Notes under the pieces: model-generated
Told to the model about the DNA's origin: nothing
Seen by the model: only the letters and a program-made list of their open reading frames with translations
Databases searched by the model: none
DNA from: Panaeolus papilionaceus
Lineage: Eukaryota; Basidiomycota; Agaricomycetes; Agaricales
Direction: 5' to 3'
NCBI GenBank assembly: GCA_015501605.1
Contig: JADNRZ010000019.1
Coordinates: 558,001-622,000 of the forward strand
Length of the DNA: 64,000 nt
Shown here: piece by piece, positions 34,067 to 46,039 of the stretch
How positions within the stretch are numbered: the first letter of the stretch is position 1
How the letters are laid out: each line of letters starts with the position of its first letter
Translations under genes and position numbers: made by a program

Positions 34067-36228
34067 ATGCGAGTACTCCCTGTAGTTCTCGCCCTTACCT
34101 TGAGCGCCGCGGCGTCTCCACTCGTTAATTCCACCTCTCCCAAGGTTAGCATCAGCCTTGCTACCGTGACCGGCGTCTCGACTGGAACTGTCTCAAAATT
34201 CCTCGGAATTCCCTTCGCCAAAGCCCCGTACGTTATCACCACAATACATCCATAATGGTCCCTCATTTCTAATTTCTTGACATTTAGACGATTCCGCCAT
34301 GCCCAGCCTATTAACGCATACCTTGGTTCCGTGTCTGCTACATCGTACGGTGTCGCATGTCCCCAACAAGCCCTTGGAGCTGTTTCCGGTGCCAATGTCG
34401 CTGCAAGAGAGATTGTTGGACGCCACATGAAACGTGCTGCCAACGAAGAGGGAGAGGATTGTGAGTTCTTCTTATCTCGAATGGCTAGCTTTGGGCTAAG
34501 CATCTGGATATAGGCTTAAGCCTTAATATCATTACACCCCCTAACGTCAAGAGCAACGCGAAGCTCCCTGTTCTTGTTGTAAGTTTTGACCGCACTGTTA
34601 GTTGGCGATGCGCTTTAACTTTTTTAGTGGATCTACGGAGGTGGATTCCAGGTTGGAGATGCAGCCAAGTACGTTACCTAATCTTGTCGATGATATCTTT
34701 ATACGAAGGCGGCCCCTTTTTAGTGCCGACGCTATGGGCACTCGAGTTGTTGAACGTTCGATCGCTACTGGTCAACCTGTTATCTTCGTGTCCATTAACT
34801 ATCGCGTCTCTGGTCTGTCAGTTATTATTACTATGTGTATTCTGCGCTGACGTTCATACGTTCTATCTAGCCTTTGGTTTCTTGGCTAGCAAGGAAGTGA
34901 AAGCTGCGAAACTAGGAAACATCGGCCTTGAAGATCGTAAGTTCAAATTAACTTCACCAAAGTTAGTATGCTCACTTCTTTTGCAGAACGCGTGGGTCTT
35001 CAATGGGTACAGAGATATATCGGTAACTTCGGTGGTAACAACAAAAAAGTCACTCTGTAAGTTCGGTTGATGACCATGTCGCTCTTCCCTTCTGATCGAC
35101 CTGGAATTATAGCTGGGGTCAATCAGCCGGTGCGATGTCCATCGCCTTCCAAATGCTGTACAACAACGGCAAGAACTCTGGTCTTTTCCATGGCGCATTC
35201 ATGCAATCGGGTGCCCACGTCCCTGCTGGTGACATTACCAACGGACAACGCTATTATGACCAGATTGTCGAAGATGTTGGTTGCTCGAAGGCTCGTGACA
35301 CTCTCCAATGCCTCCGCACAGTTCCTCTGGCTTCTTTGAGGGCAGCTGTCGACAAGACCCCCAACTACGACAGCCACCACGGTCTTGCGCTGGCATGGCT
35401 GCCTCGCGTCGACGGTTGCTGGATTACTGAGGCTCCTCATAAGCAGTTGGATGCTGGACGCTTTGTCCGCATCCCAGTTGTCACTGGAAACGTCGACGAT
35501 GAGGGGACCTACTTCTCTCTCGCCCAGACAGATATTTCGTAAGTCCCCATGTAGACATGCCTATTGGATACATTCTAACTCTATAGCTGTACAGGACTGA
35601 CGCAGACTTCCGCGCCTGGGTCAAGAAGAATTGGACACCCGCTGCTACAGATGAGGAGTTGGAAGATCTCTGGAGGCTCTACCCCGATGAGGTTGCTGCT
35701 GGATCTCCTTTCGATACTGGTGCCAACAATGCTATCTACGGCCAATACAAGCGCATTGCCGCTTTCCAGGGTGACACTGCCTTCCAAGCACCCCGCCGTG
35801 CTTTCCTTCAGGCTGTGTCGCAACATCAGAACGCCTGGTCATATCGTTAGTACCCTTTCATACCAACATATTTGTCACAGCCTTCTGACAAGCACTCTTT
35901 CTTCAGTGAGCAAGGTCCTCAAGAATTACTCTGTCCTTGGTGCCGTAAGTCTGAACGCCATTGGATTCCCGTAATACAATCACTCATTTTACCGCTTCCA
36001 CAGTTCCACTCGTCTGATATGGAAGTCGGCTTCATGGAGGAGTTCGTCATCAACTTCACCAACAAGGGAGATCCCAGCACTGAAGCTGGCCCCTGGCCAA
36101 CATATACCAATGCTCAGCCCATCATGCTCAGCTTGGACGAAAACGGTGCTCCTGGTGCCACGCTTGATACGTATCGCGCTGAGGGAATGACTTACCTTAC
36201 CAACCTTACTAAGAAGCATCAGCTCTAA
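34067..36228 (+). CDS. Secreted type B carboxylesterase/lipase
   Basis: Alpha/beta-hydrolase of the type B carboxylesterase family (relatives include Candida rugosa lipases), hydrolysing ester bonds outside the cell. It starts MRVLPVVLALTLSAAASP, a signal peptide. About nine introns interrupt it; exon 1 is 34067-34227. Landmarks in order: KFLGIPFAKAP; CLSLNIITPP; the oxyanion-hole WIYGGGFQVG; FVSINYRVSGFGFLAS; the nucleophile elbow WGQSAGAMS; the acidic residue in GNVDDEGTYFS; and the histidine in LGAFHSSD across the last splice junction. All three triad residues are present. The last exon ends FTNKGDPSTEAGPW and TKKHQL with TAA at 36226. No disabling change was seen. Confidence 0.92.
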
Positions 36229-37039
36229 GCACGGCCACATTGTATGCTCTATATGGTAACCCGTTGTTTCCAACTTTCACGGACTTGACTTCGTTGTATA
36301 TCTCTACGGACTCACGACATGACCTTTCGCGTTCTTTGCTCTTGATTTAGCCACACACGCTCTCTTATCCCACACACTCGCTGAACATTTTACTAATTAC
36401 ATACAGTAGCCTGTCATCATTGTGATGGACAATGCCCGTAATACACGTCCCTTTCTCTACTCGCAAAATCAAGTTTTCTTAACTCTCCATTTTCTGAATT
36501 TGAGCGTTTGCCCTGAACCTAGGATTGAAATATTGAAATCCGGATCAATCCGATGAGAGTGACATGGATCACAATAGACATAGATCGTTCCTGTAACCCG
36601 CTATAAGCGCTGACTCGGGTCTCCACTGACCTCAAAATAAAACAGCCCTAGTTCTGAATCTCCGAACTCAATTGACTGTGCAGCATACTCTCAGACTAAG
36701 TTATGTCCCTTCGACCTATTTCCGTGTTTCATGAAGCCGACAGCCTCGGAAGACTGGCCTTTCACGACAAGCACCAGACTGCGCCCAGTCCCTTAGAACC
36801 GAATACACTACCGCTGTTCACATTGTGCCGGCTCTTGTTCCCAGAATTCTACGCGCAGAGATAGTTATGCATTCCGTGCTTAACATAAATCCGAGTCAGA
36901 ACAAGTGTCGTTGACAGTCAGGAACAGTCCTAGATATTCAGCATCGCCATGGGTCTCGCTCGCAGGGCCTCTGTCAGTGTAGTATAAAAGCGCAGGATCA
37001 ACTGCCATTTGAAAGACAACCTTTCGTGTTACAATAAAC
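36229..37039. other. Intergenic with TATA box for SSP-b
   Basis: Carboxylesterase 3' flank and upstream region of SSP-b. TATAAA at 36983 lies 57 bp before the ATG. Nothing else was recognised. Confidence 0.5.
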
Positions 37040-37565
37040 ATGTACACTCCTGTATTCATCACCGCATTCATCACCCTTCTCGCCGTGGTACCCTCAACAT
37101 GGTGTGCCCCGAGCCTTGGAGCCAGAGCTGCGACCCAATGTAAGTGCATCTAAATCGGATCTCACGCATGCACCAAAGTTGTAAGCGCTAAAAATAAATT
37201 TTGACTTGCGAACAGGCACGGCCCCCCCGTCAAAGCCGCTTTCGCTTGTGAGCTTCCCTCAGTCTGTCAAGCTTCTTCTCCGTCAATTGACCCACATATC
37301 ATGCAGGCGTCCATAATTAACCAGCCAGCAGGTGTCAAGTGTCAGTAATCACTCCAGGGTGCCAAGAATGAAGGGACTTGTTTCAAAATACTCATCCAGT
37401 ACCGAATTTTTAGGTTCCTTTGGCTATCGATGTTGCCCTCCGTACAGCAACGGCATGGGAGTGTAGGTCCCTTTGCTACCTGAGCAAGAAGCATCGCCGT
37501 TGACCTTACTCTACCATTTTAGCTGTGTGCTCGGGGAGGCTGGTGACTGCCCTGTGACTTCCTGA
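37040..37565 (+). CDS. Small secreted C-C-CC-C-C protein SSP-b
   Basis: Five exons: 37040-37139, 37216-37247, 37307-37340, 37414-37462 and 37523-37565; the sum is 258 nt for 85 residues. The signal peptide is MYTPVFITAFITLLAVVPSTWC-A. The mature chain has cysteines spaced C-x21-C-x5-CC-x9-C-x7-C and ends PVTS. Intron phases are 1-0-1-2, the same as in the other six members, but exons 2 and 3 are longer (32 and 34 nt), giving the wide first spacing. The CC pair sits in GYRCCPPYSNGMG. Role unknown; an effector, antimicrobial or signalling peptide are all possible. Confidence 0.8.
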
Positions 37566-38303
37566 AGATCCCGGAATACGTCGGCTATCGAAGCAGTATT
37601 GAGAAACGCAGATGTCAGAATATAATAATAACCATTAATGCTAGTATCCACGGGAGTCCGGTTGCTAGGTCAGATCTTAGAAATCAAGCATAAGGCCTGG
37701 GCATGGTGTAATTATCGCGCCCCAAATGTTACATCTATGTATTGTCAATACTGGTAGAAATCACCTTGCGTGGGTATCGGGGACTTTGCCTAATGGCCGG
37801 CATCTCAATGGGCGCTATTTTAGGACACCTTTTATGGACATTGCTCAATGTCGTTGTCCAAGGACGGACGGGCGGATACAGAACCTTAAATCTGGGAGAT
37901 GTTATGCGTGCAATCTGACTCAAAACCTTTGCAGGGGTGCCATTGATGTTGAGAAACTAGCATATTTTTTTAACACTTTCAGGGGTATGGAAAGACGAGA
38001 GCGCCGTGTAAGATAAATATAGAAGCAAGGTCGTGAACATGTCAATCCCAATGACATCTGAAATTCCCTCCCATTCAATATATTGTCAAATTCGAGGTAT
38101 TATTAACTCGAAATTCTGCGACTTACCGTAATTCTAACGCCGAAGCTCCAACTCTTAGCGGGAAACAAGGCGGGCAGACTTAGCCAATAATTCGATATGG
38201 AGCTACCCTCTCTTCCTAAATTAGATCGAAAATTGAGTATAAAAGCCACGATATTGTGAAGAAAGCAACAGACAGCATTGATATCCTCATTGTACATTTC
38301 GAC
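37566..38303. other. Intergenic with TATA box for SSP-c
   Basis: TATAAAA at 38238-38244 lies 66 bp before the ATG of SSP-c. No other feature was recognised. Confidence 0.45.
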
Positions 38304-38764
38304 ATGCAATTCAAGACTTCTTTTGGCCTTCTCGTCCTCCAAATCTTCACCATTGGCGCTCTTGCCAGTCCACAGCCTGTTACAGGTGATGCCAAGACTC
38401 TTCGATGTGAGTGCAACATACTCTATTGTATATGGGATATTCCGCTCATCGTTCCCTTTATGTAATACGATACTATCAGGCAAAGTCGGGGTAGCAAGTG
38501 TAAGTCAATTCTAATAGTATTGACTCCTCGTGCCGTGCTAATAGAGAACCAATAGGACTGTAACTGATGATTTCTAATCCCGGAGTACGGATGTTTTCTG
38601 ATATTTTGTTTCAGGTCCTCCTACATTCAACTGCTGTGGCCCGATCGACCCCGTCCTCGGTGGATTGTAAGAGGCGCTGTTTGATTCAATTCTTTGTCAC
38701 TCTAACCTTGTCCATTCCAAATAGCTGCCGCGCACCCAGTCTCCTCTGCATCACGGAGGTTTGA
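38304..38764 (+). CDS. Small secreted C-C-CC-C-C protein SSP-c
   Basis: Five exons: 38304-38406, 38480-38499, 38556-38559, 38615-38666 and 38725-38764; 219 nt in frame for 72 residues. The third exon is only 4 nt (GACT). The signal peptide MQFKTSFGLLVLQIFTIGALA is followed by a short SPQPVTGDAK propeptide-like stretch. Cysteines are spaced C-x7-C-x5-CC-x10-C-x6-C, with the CC pair in TFNCCGPIDP. Intron phases are 1-0-1-2. The mature peptide is about 50 residues. Function unknown. Confidence 0.83.
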
Positions 38765-40123
38765 ACCCCAAAGATAGATTACTTGGTTAAATTTTAATAC
38801 GATCCCCATAAACATAATTTGCATCATGGTATGCGGTATTACGATATCTGAGTGTTCACCGGGCGTACTTTCTGTAAAGCATTAAATTGTGGTCATGAGT
38901 GCGACAATACTAAGCGAGTCTGGATGTGAGGACATACGAAGGCCGTCCTACTACTACTCTAGTGAACATGCCGGCTTGGCACTAGCTACATCGACGCGGA
39001 TAATGGCTACCCAAATGCGCACAAAATTTCACTCCATGACGCACGGGTCATGTCACAGCAAGCTCATGAGCGTATCAGCACAGACTGAGATCGTCTTTCA
39101 GGGACTTGAAAGTTCTGTTTCGATATCGTATCTCTTCAGGAAAGGGCTAGGGTTATAGAACCTAAAAAGAGGGACCGTAAGTATCATGGCTCGATACGTA
39201 ACTGTCGGCATGGGTCCTAGTGTCCTCCTTTGAGCAACATACATAGTGTGTTTCAGGTTCCTTTTTCTAATCGAATCGCGGGCAGACTCAATATAACGTA
39301 TATTGTAATGCACTCGGAGACTGTCAGCGCCCATGCTGATGCCATTGCCTTTTCATCCACCTTCAGTTACCAAGCTGGAAGTATTGGGATATACGACTGT
39401 ATGTATACCGTTGATTGCCTCATCCACCCTGTTTCTTGGGAAAAGCCTTGAAAGTCTGCCTTGCGGCCGCTTGCCTTCCAAGAAAAACCACAATGTTCAT
39501 CCCGAATACCTGGGAACATGTCCTTGAGTGAATACCTAAGATATCTTAGAATTTTGTGACCTTCAACGTTCGGTAGTGTACCAGGCCAAGCGTGTCTATG
39601 GCATCTTAAGCAACTAAAAATCCGATCATATAGTGGGTAATTCAAGGTGGGCCGCAGATGTCTCCGAGAATACTTCAATAATGGCTTTCGACATGGTTCC
39701 TAAGTCTACTTAGCGACATGTATTAAATCATTAAGCCTTCTGATATCGGTTGTGTCGATGACTTTGACCTGAAGCCATTCGAACTTATCTCAGGCTGGTA
39801 TGTACTATGTACAAGTGTAAGAACACTCGCTTAGATTAGATCTAATGTCATTCCAAGGCTCGTCTAGCCGCATTCATGTTGTTACCAATCTATACAATTG
39901 CAATGTGGAGTCCGCCATTCATTCCCTTTGAATGGCACACACGTGTCGGTCGGGAAAGTCTCGAATGGCATTTCCGATTGCTTGCGGATTCGAAGCGGGG
40001 TTCTCATCCAGGCTTCAAACCTGAGAAGTACGTCAGGACTGAGGATATATAAAGGGTGCTAGTAGAAACAATGGACTAGATTCATTCCTGTAGCAGATTG
40101 AATAAACACTCACACCACACAAT
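38765..40123. other. Intergenic, no supported gene; TATA box for SSP-d
   Basis: About 1.3 kb without recognisable coding segments on either strand. TATATAAA at 40046-40053 lies 71 bp before the SSP-d ATG. Confidence 0.4.
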
Positions 40124-40575
40124 ATGCAATTCAAAGCCATTTTCGCTACTCTTGCCTTTGCTGCCGTCGTCGCTGCAGTACCTCAAAGACCTACCATCCT
40201 CCAAGAAGGCGAACGCTGTAGGTGTTATAGGATGTTAAATTTCTAGCAGATTCTGACGACGGGATTCTTACTTTCTTATATAGGTGTACCTAACGCTGTG
40301 AGTACTCCTTTTCCCGGATATTATAACACCTGATATCTAACATACACATTTAATCGCTAGGTTTGTACGTGACTGGGGCGATTTACGAATGCAAAACGCG
40401 ATCACTGAATGCTAAAACTAACGAATTCCACTCACAGGCGCGAAGGGATTACACTGCTGTGGAATTTCAGCTCAAATCCAATAGTAAATTCAGTCCGCCT
40501 ACCAAATGCCATACCAAACTAACTGTTATGCAATTATCCCTTCATAGCTGCCTCCCCTTGAACGTCGTATGCTAG
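40124..40575 (+). CDS. Small secreted C-C-CC-C-C protein SSP-d
   Basis: Exons 40124-40217, 40284-40297, 40361-40364, 40438-40483 and 40548-40575 sum to 186 nt for 61 residues. The third exon is 4 nt (GTTT). Signal peptide MQFKAIFATLAFAAVVAA, then VPQRPTILQEGER. Cysteine spacing is C-x5-C-x5-CC-x8-C-x6-C, with the chain ending on the last cysteine. The CC pair is in GLHCCGI. Intron phases are 1-0-1-2 and all introns are GT-AG. With SSP-e it is the most compact member. Confidence 0.84.
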
Positions 40576-41173
40576 ATGTGATTTTGAGCTAGACTGTAGT
40601 GTAATAAAATGTTATGAACTATCGTCGAGCGTTGAGTGAAAGACTGAATCAGGATGGATACTCCGAATTCGAACTAAAGTTATGACCTCGAGATGAAGCC
40701 ACCCACTCACTTTCGGTGTGAAAGCAGGTTCATAGTATCTTCAATCAGAATCCGCCCCATCTTCATGTCCGAGTATAACCCCGGGCAATTGTTGACATGA
40801 CACAACTCAGGGACAACCGTGAGCGCTGAGATCTGATTCAGATGGTAATCAACGATGACAGCACCTCATTGCAGGTCACCCCGCATAGGTTCTTTGTCAG
40901 TGGAGCTTCGAGCTGCATTTCATTCTCACCAGGGTTGTATTCATTGCATCGGAAACTGTTGGCGGTGAACATACCCTCGATCTGGGCGGAGCTACGAGTG
41001 GTTAGGAGCTGGAATTAGATTTTTACCAAGTGAAAAAAACCAAATGGATTATGGGCGTACCTTATACAGCTGAAAATTAAGACCGACGGGGGACCTCTGG
41101 AGTATAAAGGCCAGTCTTAGATTATGGAAACCTCATAACATTTACTGTTACTCCAACTACTGCATCCACCAAC
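40576..41173. other. Intergenic with TATA box for SSP-e
   Basis: TATAAA at 41103-41108 lies 71 bp before the SSP-e ATG. No gene was seen. Confidence 0.45.
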
Positions 41174-41601
41174 ATGTACAAGCTTTGGACTGCTGCTCTT
41201 CTCCTCGTCGCGGCTGCCACTGCAGCTGTTGCCAACCCGTTGGAGGCTCGCAACCAGATATGTACGCGGATGATACCTTACATTTGATATTTTGTGACTA
41301 ACTATGCTCCTCGATTCTATTTTATCTCTCTTTCAGGCGGAAACAGTGATGTGAGTAACGCTATGACCCCACAGGAAGAAGACAGACGTGCTAATTTCTT
41401 TCTCTTTAGGACTGTACTGTGTCTAATTTGAGAATCCATACTTACGCAGCCAACTAACTGATTTCCAGGTAAACGTGGATGGCAATGCTGCAAGGCTATT
41501 CCTGACCCGATGTAAGGGTCTCCCGGAGTATTTACTGTGTGTAGGATTGCTGCTAACTCAAGGACAGATGCATCAAACTTCCACAAGGTGCCATTTGCTA
41601 G
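41174..41601 (+). CDS. Small secreted C-C-CC-C-C protein SSP-e
   Basis: Exons 41174-41261, 41337-41350, 41410-41413, 41469-41511 and 41568-41601 (183 nt, 60 residues). The third exon is the 4 nt GACT, identical to that of SSP-c. Signal peptide MYKLWTAALLLVAAATAAVA. Spacing is C-x5-C-x5-CC-x7-C-x8-C; the CC pair is in GWQCCKAIPDP and the chain ends on cysteine. Intron phases are 1-0-1-2. The N-terminal MYK and the exon layout link it closely to SSP-f. Confidence 0.84.
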
Positions 41602-43306
41602 AAGGCCATTAGGACATAATTCTGGCTTTCAAGGATATTTCGAATGTATTAGCAAGGATATAAATTTCTTAGAAGGCAATCAATATGTATTTGTTGCATT
41701 GTATGGAAACATATGACTCTTATTTTGCTTCAGGATGATTAAACGCCCAATTTGAATTGATGGTGTCACGCCTTGATTTTGATCATGACAATCTTTTAAA
41801 AATAATCAGTCCCTGACTCAGTATTACAGCAATTGATGTCACGGCTGGGTACGAAGTGCATCCTGTTCGAGCTGTATCTTCTCTCCAACAGATAAGTCCC
41901 CCACTCTATTGGTAGATCCCTTCACTCACTAAGTCCTGGCCGCATTGTTCTCAAGCAAGGGGCTAGACTCCGTTGTTTTCTTTTTCTTTTTTTTTGCTCT
42001 TGTTCCGAGCCATGGCACCTGATTTTTATTGTAGTACTCCTGGGACGGGATGGGGCGATAATCTCGATATTTAATATACCGAGGTGAGATGCAGGGGCCG
42101 GATTTTCGCTGCCATGTCTTGGTGCCTCGATAGCGTGAGACTAGACTGAAGAAGTCGTAGAAGCACATCTTCACGGATGCTGATCATGGTACGCCTGTTG
42201 GGGGATGTGTCCTACGTGAGTAGGATCTAAAAGCTTTCAACAAACTAAACGATCCAGATTGCTGGTGGGGAGCTCTTCCTAGTGCATGAAAGCTTCCCTC
42301 GAACGATAAAGCTTGAAGCACAAGTCGCGGCTTTATTTTCAGGAGATAACTATGTGATACACAATGTGAGATATTTTCATGTCAACTTCAGGTCATAGCG
42401 GATGTAGATGATCCTCTAACAAAATCGTATCACTCAGTCTTTATGTACTTAACCAGGAGTATAGGTGAGATCATGCAGAAAAAAGATGTTTCCAGTGTTT
42501 ACGGTGTTCGTGATTGCTTTTTACATGACATCGAACATACAACATCATTCGTAGTGGCCTCGAAAGGCCGGTTCGATGTGGCACGGCTGCCTGTAGAAGT
42601 ATGGCGGGGTCAAAATAAGGACTTCATGCCTTTATATTCTTCCTCATAACAAATCCTGTCATCCATCTCGTCTATTTAATTTTCAGGTTGCGGTTTTCGT
42701 CTCAAAGGAATTGACCACCGCCGCTTCATTCATAACCATCGCAGGCTCCACGGCTTCCTTCGTCGTTGCATTAATGTCTCACGTCGCTTCAATCCAGACT
42801 CCGGCGTCCTGCAACAACAAGCTAGTCCCATACGAAGTAGTAATCCCTCTAGAGCCTCTCTAGGACCAAGGTAGAACGGCCGATCAGAACGACCGTTCTG
42901 CAAGGGGACCGCTGAATGGCTCTCGCAGAAACCCGACACGGCGACCTGAGGAACACGGGACCAGGCCAGGCAAGGAGTGGCCTGGGTAAGATCGTGGACA
43001 CCGGTCTGGTAAGAATCGCTGGGTGTGTATTTTCTTAATGATACATTAAAATGAAGAGTGTGTGGGTCAACTGAACTGAGATTTTTATATTACTTGCGGA
43101 CTGAAGCACAAGATCTGGGCAATGGTATCTAGGTCGATATAACCGTGCGAAGAAGTGCAAAAACATTGAATCGAAGGATGGTCGAGTCTAACCGTTTCAG
43201 GCCCTCGACGGTTTGGATCCAGGGCAATGCTCGGAGTTCTTGCCCGACAGTCTTGCATATAAGTAATGCTGTTCAAAACTCCGTCTCAGCATTTTTGCGC
43301 CCTAAC
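41602..43306. other. 1.7 kb without a supported gene
   Basis: Contains a T-rich tract near 41972-41995 and unassigned open frames near 42443-42980, whose short translations I do not recognise. TATAAG at 43258-43263 lies 49 bp before the SSP-f ATG. Confidence 0.35.
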
Positions 43307-43754
43307 ATGTATAAGTTCACAATCATATCTCTTATTTTTGCGTCGTTGCTGGTGGGATCATTTGCCAATCCCCAGCCTACTGCCGCACCTCAGGAGGAGT
43401 CACCCTGTAAGCATCATGACCATGTTATTCCAGCATATTTGTCGTCTAACCTGTCGTATTCTCAGGTAATACTGATAGAGTAAGTGAATTTCTCAAGGAA
43501 TCAAGTGCGCTGGACTCACATATCGCTATCTCTCCCTAGGATTGTAGTGGGTTTAAACATCTAAATTGACACCATCGCTCCTGAACCGATCTGATGTTTC
43601 CTGACAGAACCATCATTGGGACCCAAGGGCAGATGTTGTCATGGATTCGCAAGCAACTAGTACGCCCTTAATCTCATTAATTGCTCAGGTCCACGAAGGA
43701 TTGACAAATTGAAACGCTAGTTGTACAATCCTTGACCCAAGCTACGCATGCTAG
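43307..43754 (+). CDS. Small secreted C-C-CC-C-C protein SSP-f
   Basis: Exons 43307-43406, 43466-43479, 43540-43546, 43608-43659 and 43721-43754 (207 nt, 68 residues). The third exon is 7 nt (GATTGTA). An alternative 4 nt version, GATT, would create a stop at the next junction, so the 7 nt form with donor GTGGGT is preferred. Signal peptide MYKFTIISLIFASLLVGSFA, then NPQPTAAPQEE. Spacing is C-x5-C-x9-CC-x7-C-x8-C, ending on cysteine. Intron phases are 1-0-1-2. Confidence 0.8.
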
Positions 43755-44998
43755 CGCTAAAACACAAGAGCTACGCGTCAAGACAGCTCAATGCTGCCTG
43801 CTGGTTCCACCTTCTAGGGTGCAGCATTGTTAATGGGGGTTAAAGAGAGCCATCCCACCTCCATCCTGGCTCTCTCAACGGGAGTCCAGTGTAAGAATCG
43901 ACAGAAAAAGATAAAATATATTTGTAGACTACGAGTACATTTTATATGTTGAATATAGTCCCTAATCAACGAAAGTAAAAGGCATGAAAAGGAAAGTGAG
44001 ACGAGTAAAAAGTATTGCAAGATCAGTTCCTGATGAACTTGATCTTGCTGAGAATAAACGAGAGAACTAGAACAAGGCATGGACATGAACCAAGTTGAAG
44101 ATATAAAGAAATATTCTAGAAGGAAAAGGACGAACACACTACCAATAACGCATGGACTTGCGGCGAATTTGCTCGGTTAGCCGTGCATGCTCACGCACGC
44201 GCACGCACACCGGCTCTCCCACATTGCGCGTCCATCGCAAATTCCAACATCCAGGTCCAACAGTTGCGGAATGACAAGAAATGACTAATGATGGACAGGC
44301 GCAGCGAGCCTTCGTGACGAGGACAAGGGTGAATGACATGTCGTCAGAGAATAAAACAGGGGCTCCCGCTGTGAATTGGGGTGATGGAGGCAGTAGTAGA
44401 TGCCGCTGTTCGTGAAAGGGTGGATGAATGATATGATGGGGATGTCAATGGTTTGTTATGAAGGACATATGTGAATAGTGATGAGAGGGTATCAACACGG
44501 GCGAGGTACTGAATTGGTGTAAAGCGGTGTAGAAAAATGTGATCTGGCTGGAGAACGAGCGCGTAGGATGCAACGGCAAATACCATAGCACGAAAATGTA
44601 CAATGATGAGAGAGTGGAGTGTAAATGGCGGTGTGAAAGTCGATGTTGAGGAGACTCTAGGTATTGTCTGGCGGTTTGGTATTCGGTGTCCTTGGTGCGA
44701 CTTTGAATGTGACAGGCATTAGAATAACCTAGTCTCAGCTCGCCTGCAGTTGTTCTATGATGCATCAGCAGCTTATCCCACATAATGGCCATACTGACGG
44801 AATAGCAGCGGATGGTCGTGACACTTCCGGCGCATTCTGGCAAATAGGCTCACCCTATCTACATATGTGGCTTCGAATTTCCAATTTGATTTTCATTGCT
44901 TGGCTGTAAAAGCCAAGTGGCAAGAAGGCATGACGACTGCAGAGGTATGTATGACGCAAATAACGACGGTACCCTCGATCTTTGTTTGATCCTAGAAC
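43755..44998. other. 1.2 kb without a supported gene
   Basis: Several minus-strand open frames lack domains, signal peptides with matching exons, or convincing splice sites. A purine/pyrimidine alternating stretch (GCACGCACGCGCAC) lies near 44190-44206. Confidence 0.35.
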
Positions 44999-45485
44999 CT
45001 AGAAGATACAGACTTCACCCGGGAGAAGTAGTCGGCATCTGCAAATCCAAGCCATAATTAGCATCAAAACAACATGAACAGACTTTATGAGGCATACATC
45101 CCGCCTTCTTCGGTTATTGGGCCACAGCAAGTGAAACGGGGTGGGCCTATGTTTAGAGCAAAGTGAGGTCATTAAGATGGCATCAAGCTACGAAAATGGA
45201 CCTACAGGTGTGCTATATGCGACGACCAGTGTGAAGAAAAGAGGGAGTGTTTAATGTTATCTCGTTCGTCGCTTATAAAAGTCAATGAAACTTACAACGC
45301 CATCAGCGCCTAGATCAGACAAAATTAGGAGAAAAAAATTTAGTCGCCGCCCCAAGGAAAAGTTAAGTTGTCCACATACATCGTAATGTCAAGCTACCAA
45401 CCTGTGGGATAGGATTAGGAGACGCCCATGTGACTGAGAAGAGGGCAAAAGAGGCGACAAGGAGGGCTTTAGGGGTGAAATGCAT
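44999..45485 (-). CDS. Small secreted C-C-CC-C-C protein SSP-h
   Basis: Minus-strand member of the family, made only of exons too small to appear as open frames: 45485-45380, 45309-45296, 45212-45206, 45146-45098 and 45038-44999 (216 nt, 71 residues). Signal peptide MHFTPKALLVASFALFSVTWA, then SPNPIPQVG. The third exon is 7 nt (CACACCT). Cysteine spacing is C-x6-C-x5-CC-x9-C-x8-C, with the CC pair in RFTCCGPI as in SSP-c. All four introns are GT-AG with phases 1-0-1-2. A TTAAATA box lies about 50 bp upstream. It sits between unassigned DNA and the kinesin gene. Confidence 0.84.
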
Positions 45486-46039
45486 GGTTCACAACAGCAA
45501 AGCACTGTAAGGATTTAGTTTTCCAACCACGACTATTTAAATATCGATGATCCTGGCATGAACGAAGACTTGCGGCTTCCAAGCACCCCAAAGTGGACAC
45601 TAGTAAATCGTTAATGACCGACCTTACATGAATGGTCCAACAGACAACGAAGATAAGGAATAATCGGATGGGATAATCAGACCAACGGCAAGGGGGTGGG
45701 GCTATGTAGATGGAAACTCAATTGTAGAATGTCGTTTCTTGCTTTGCTCCACTCTGCGCTGCGAATACATCGCCGCCCATTGTCAGTCCTGTCAACAATG
45801 AATGGTCAGAATTTTCATAGTCGCTGATCAAGTGGGGTTGGGTGTACATAATAAATAAATAAATGGAACTTTATTTCAATGAGCTATGAAAACATCAGAC
45901 GAAAAATGAAGAGTGTACACAAGGTTACCACGGGTTTGTCGAGCCCAGGCTGCCACAAAATCGCAATTATAGAAAGGAAGGAATAAGAGATGGATAGTGA
46001 GAGATACCCAAGAGTAAAGAGTGATTATCAAAATCAAGT
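45486..46039. other. Intergenic between SSP-h and kinesin
   Basis: Upstream region of SSP-h and 3' flank of the kinesin gene. No other feature was recognised. Confidence 0.45.

Noticed and set aside
43540..43608. SSP-f as a pseudogene with a stop after its third exon
   Set aside because: The stop appears only if the third exon is GATT. Using GATTGTA with donor GTGGGT restores the full six-cysteine frame and the family intron phases.
44139..44843. Possible gene on the minus strand left of SSP-h
   Set aside because: Frames are short, contain simple GCAC/GCGT runs, and no pair joins through plausible splice sites to a recognisable protein.
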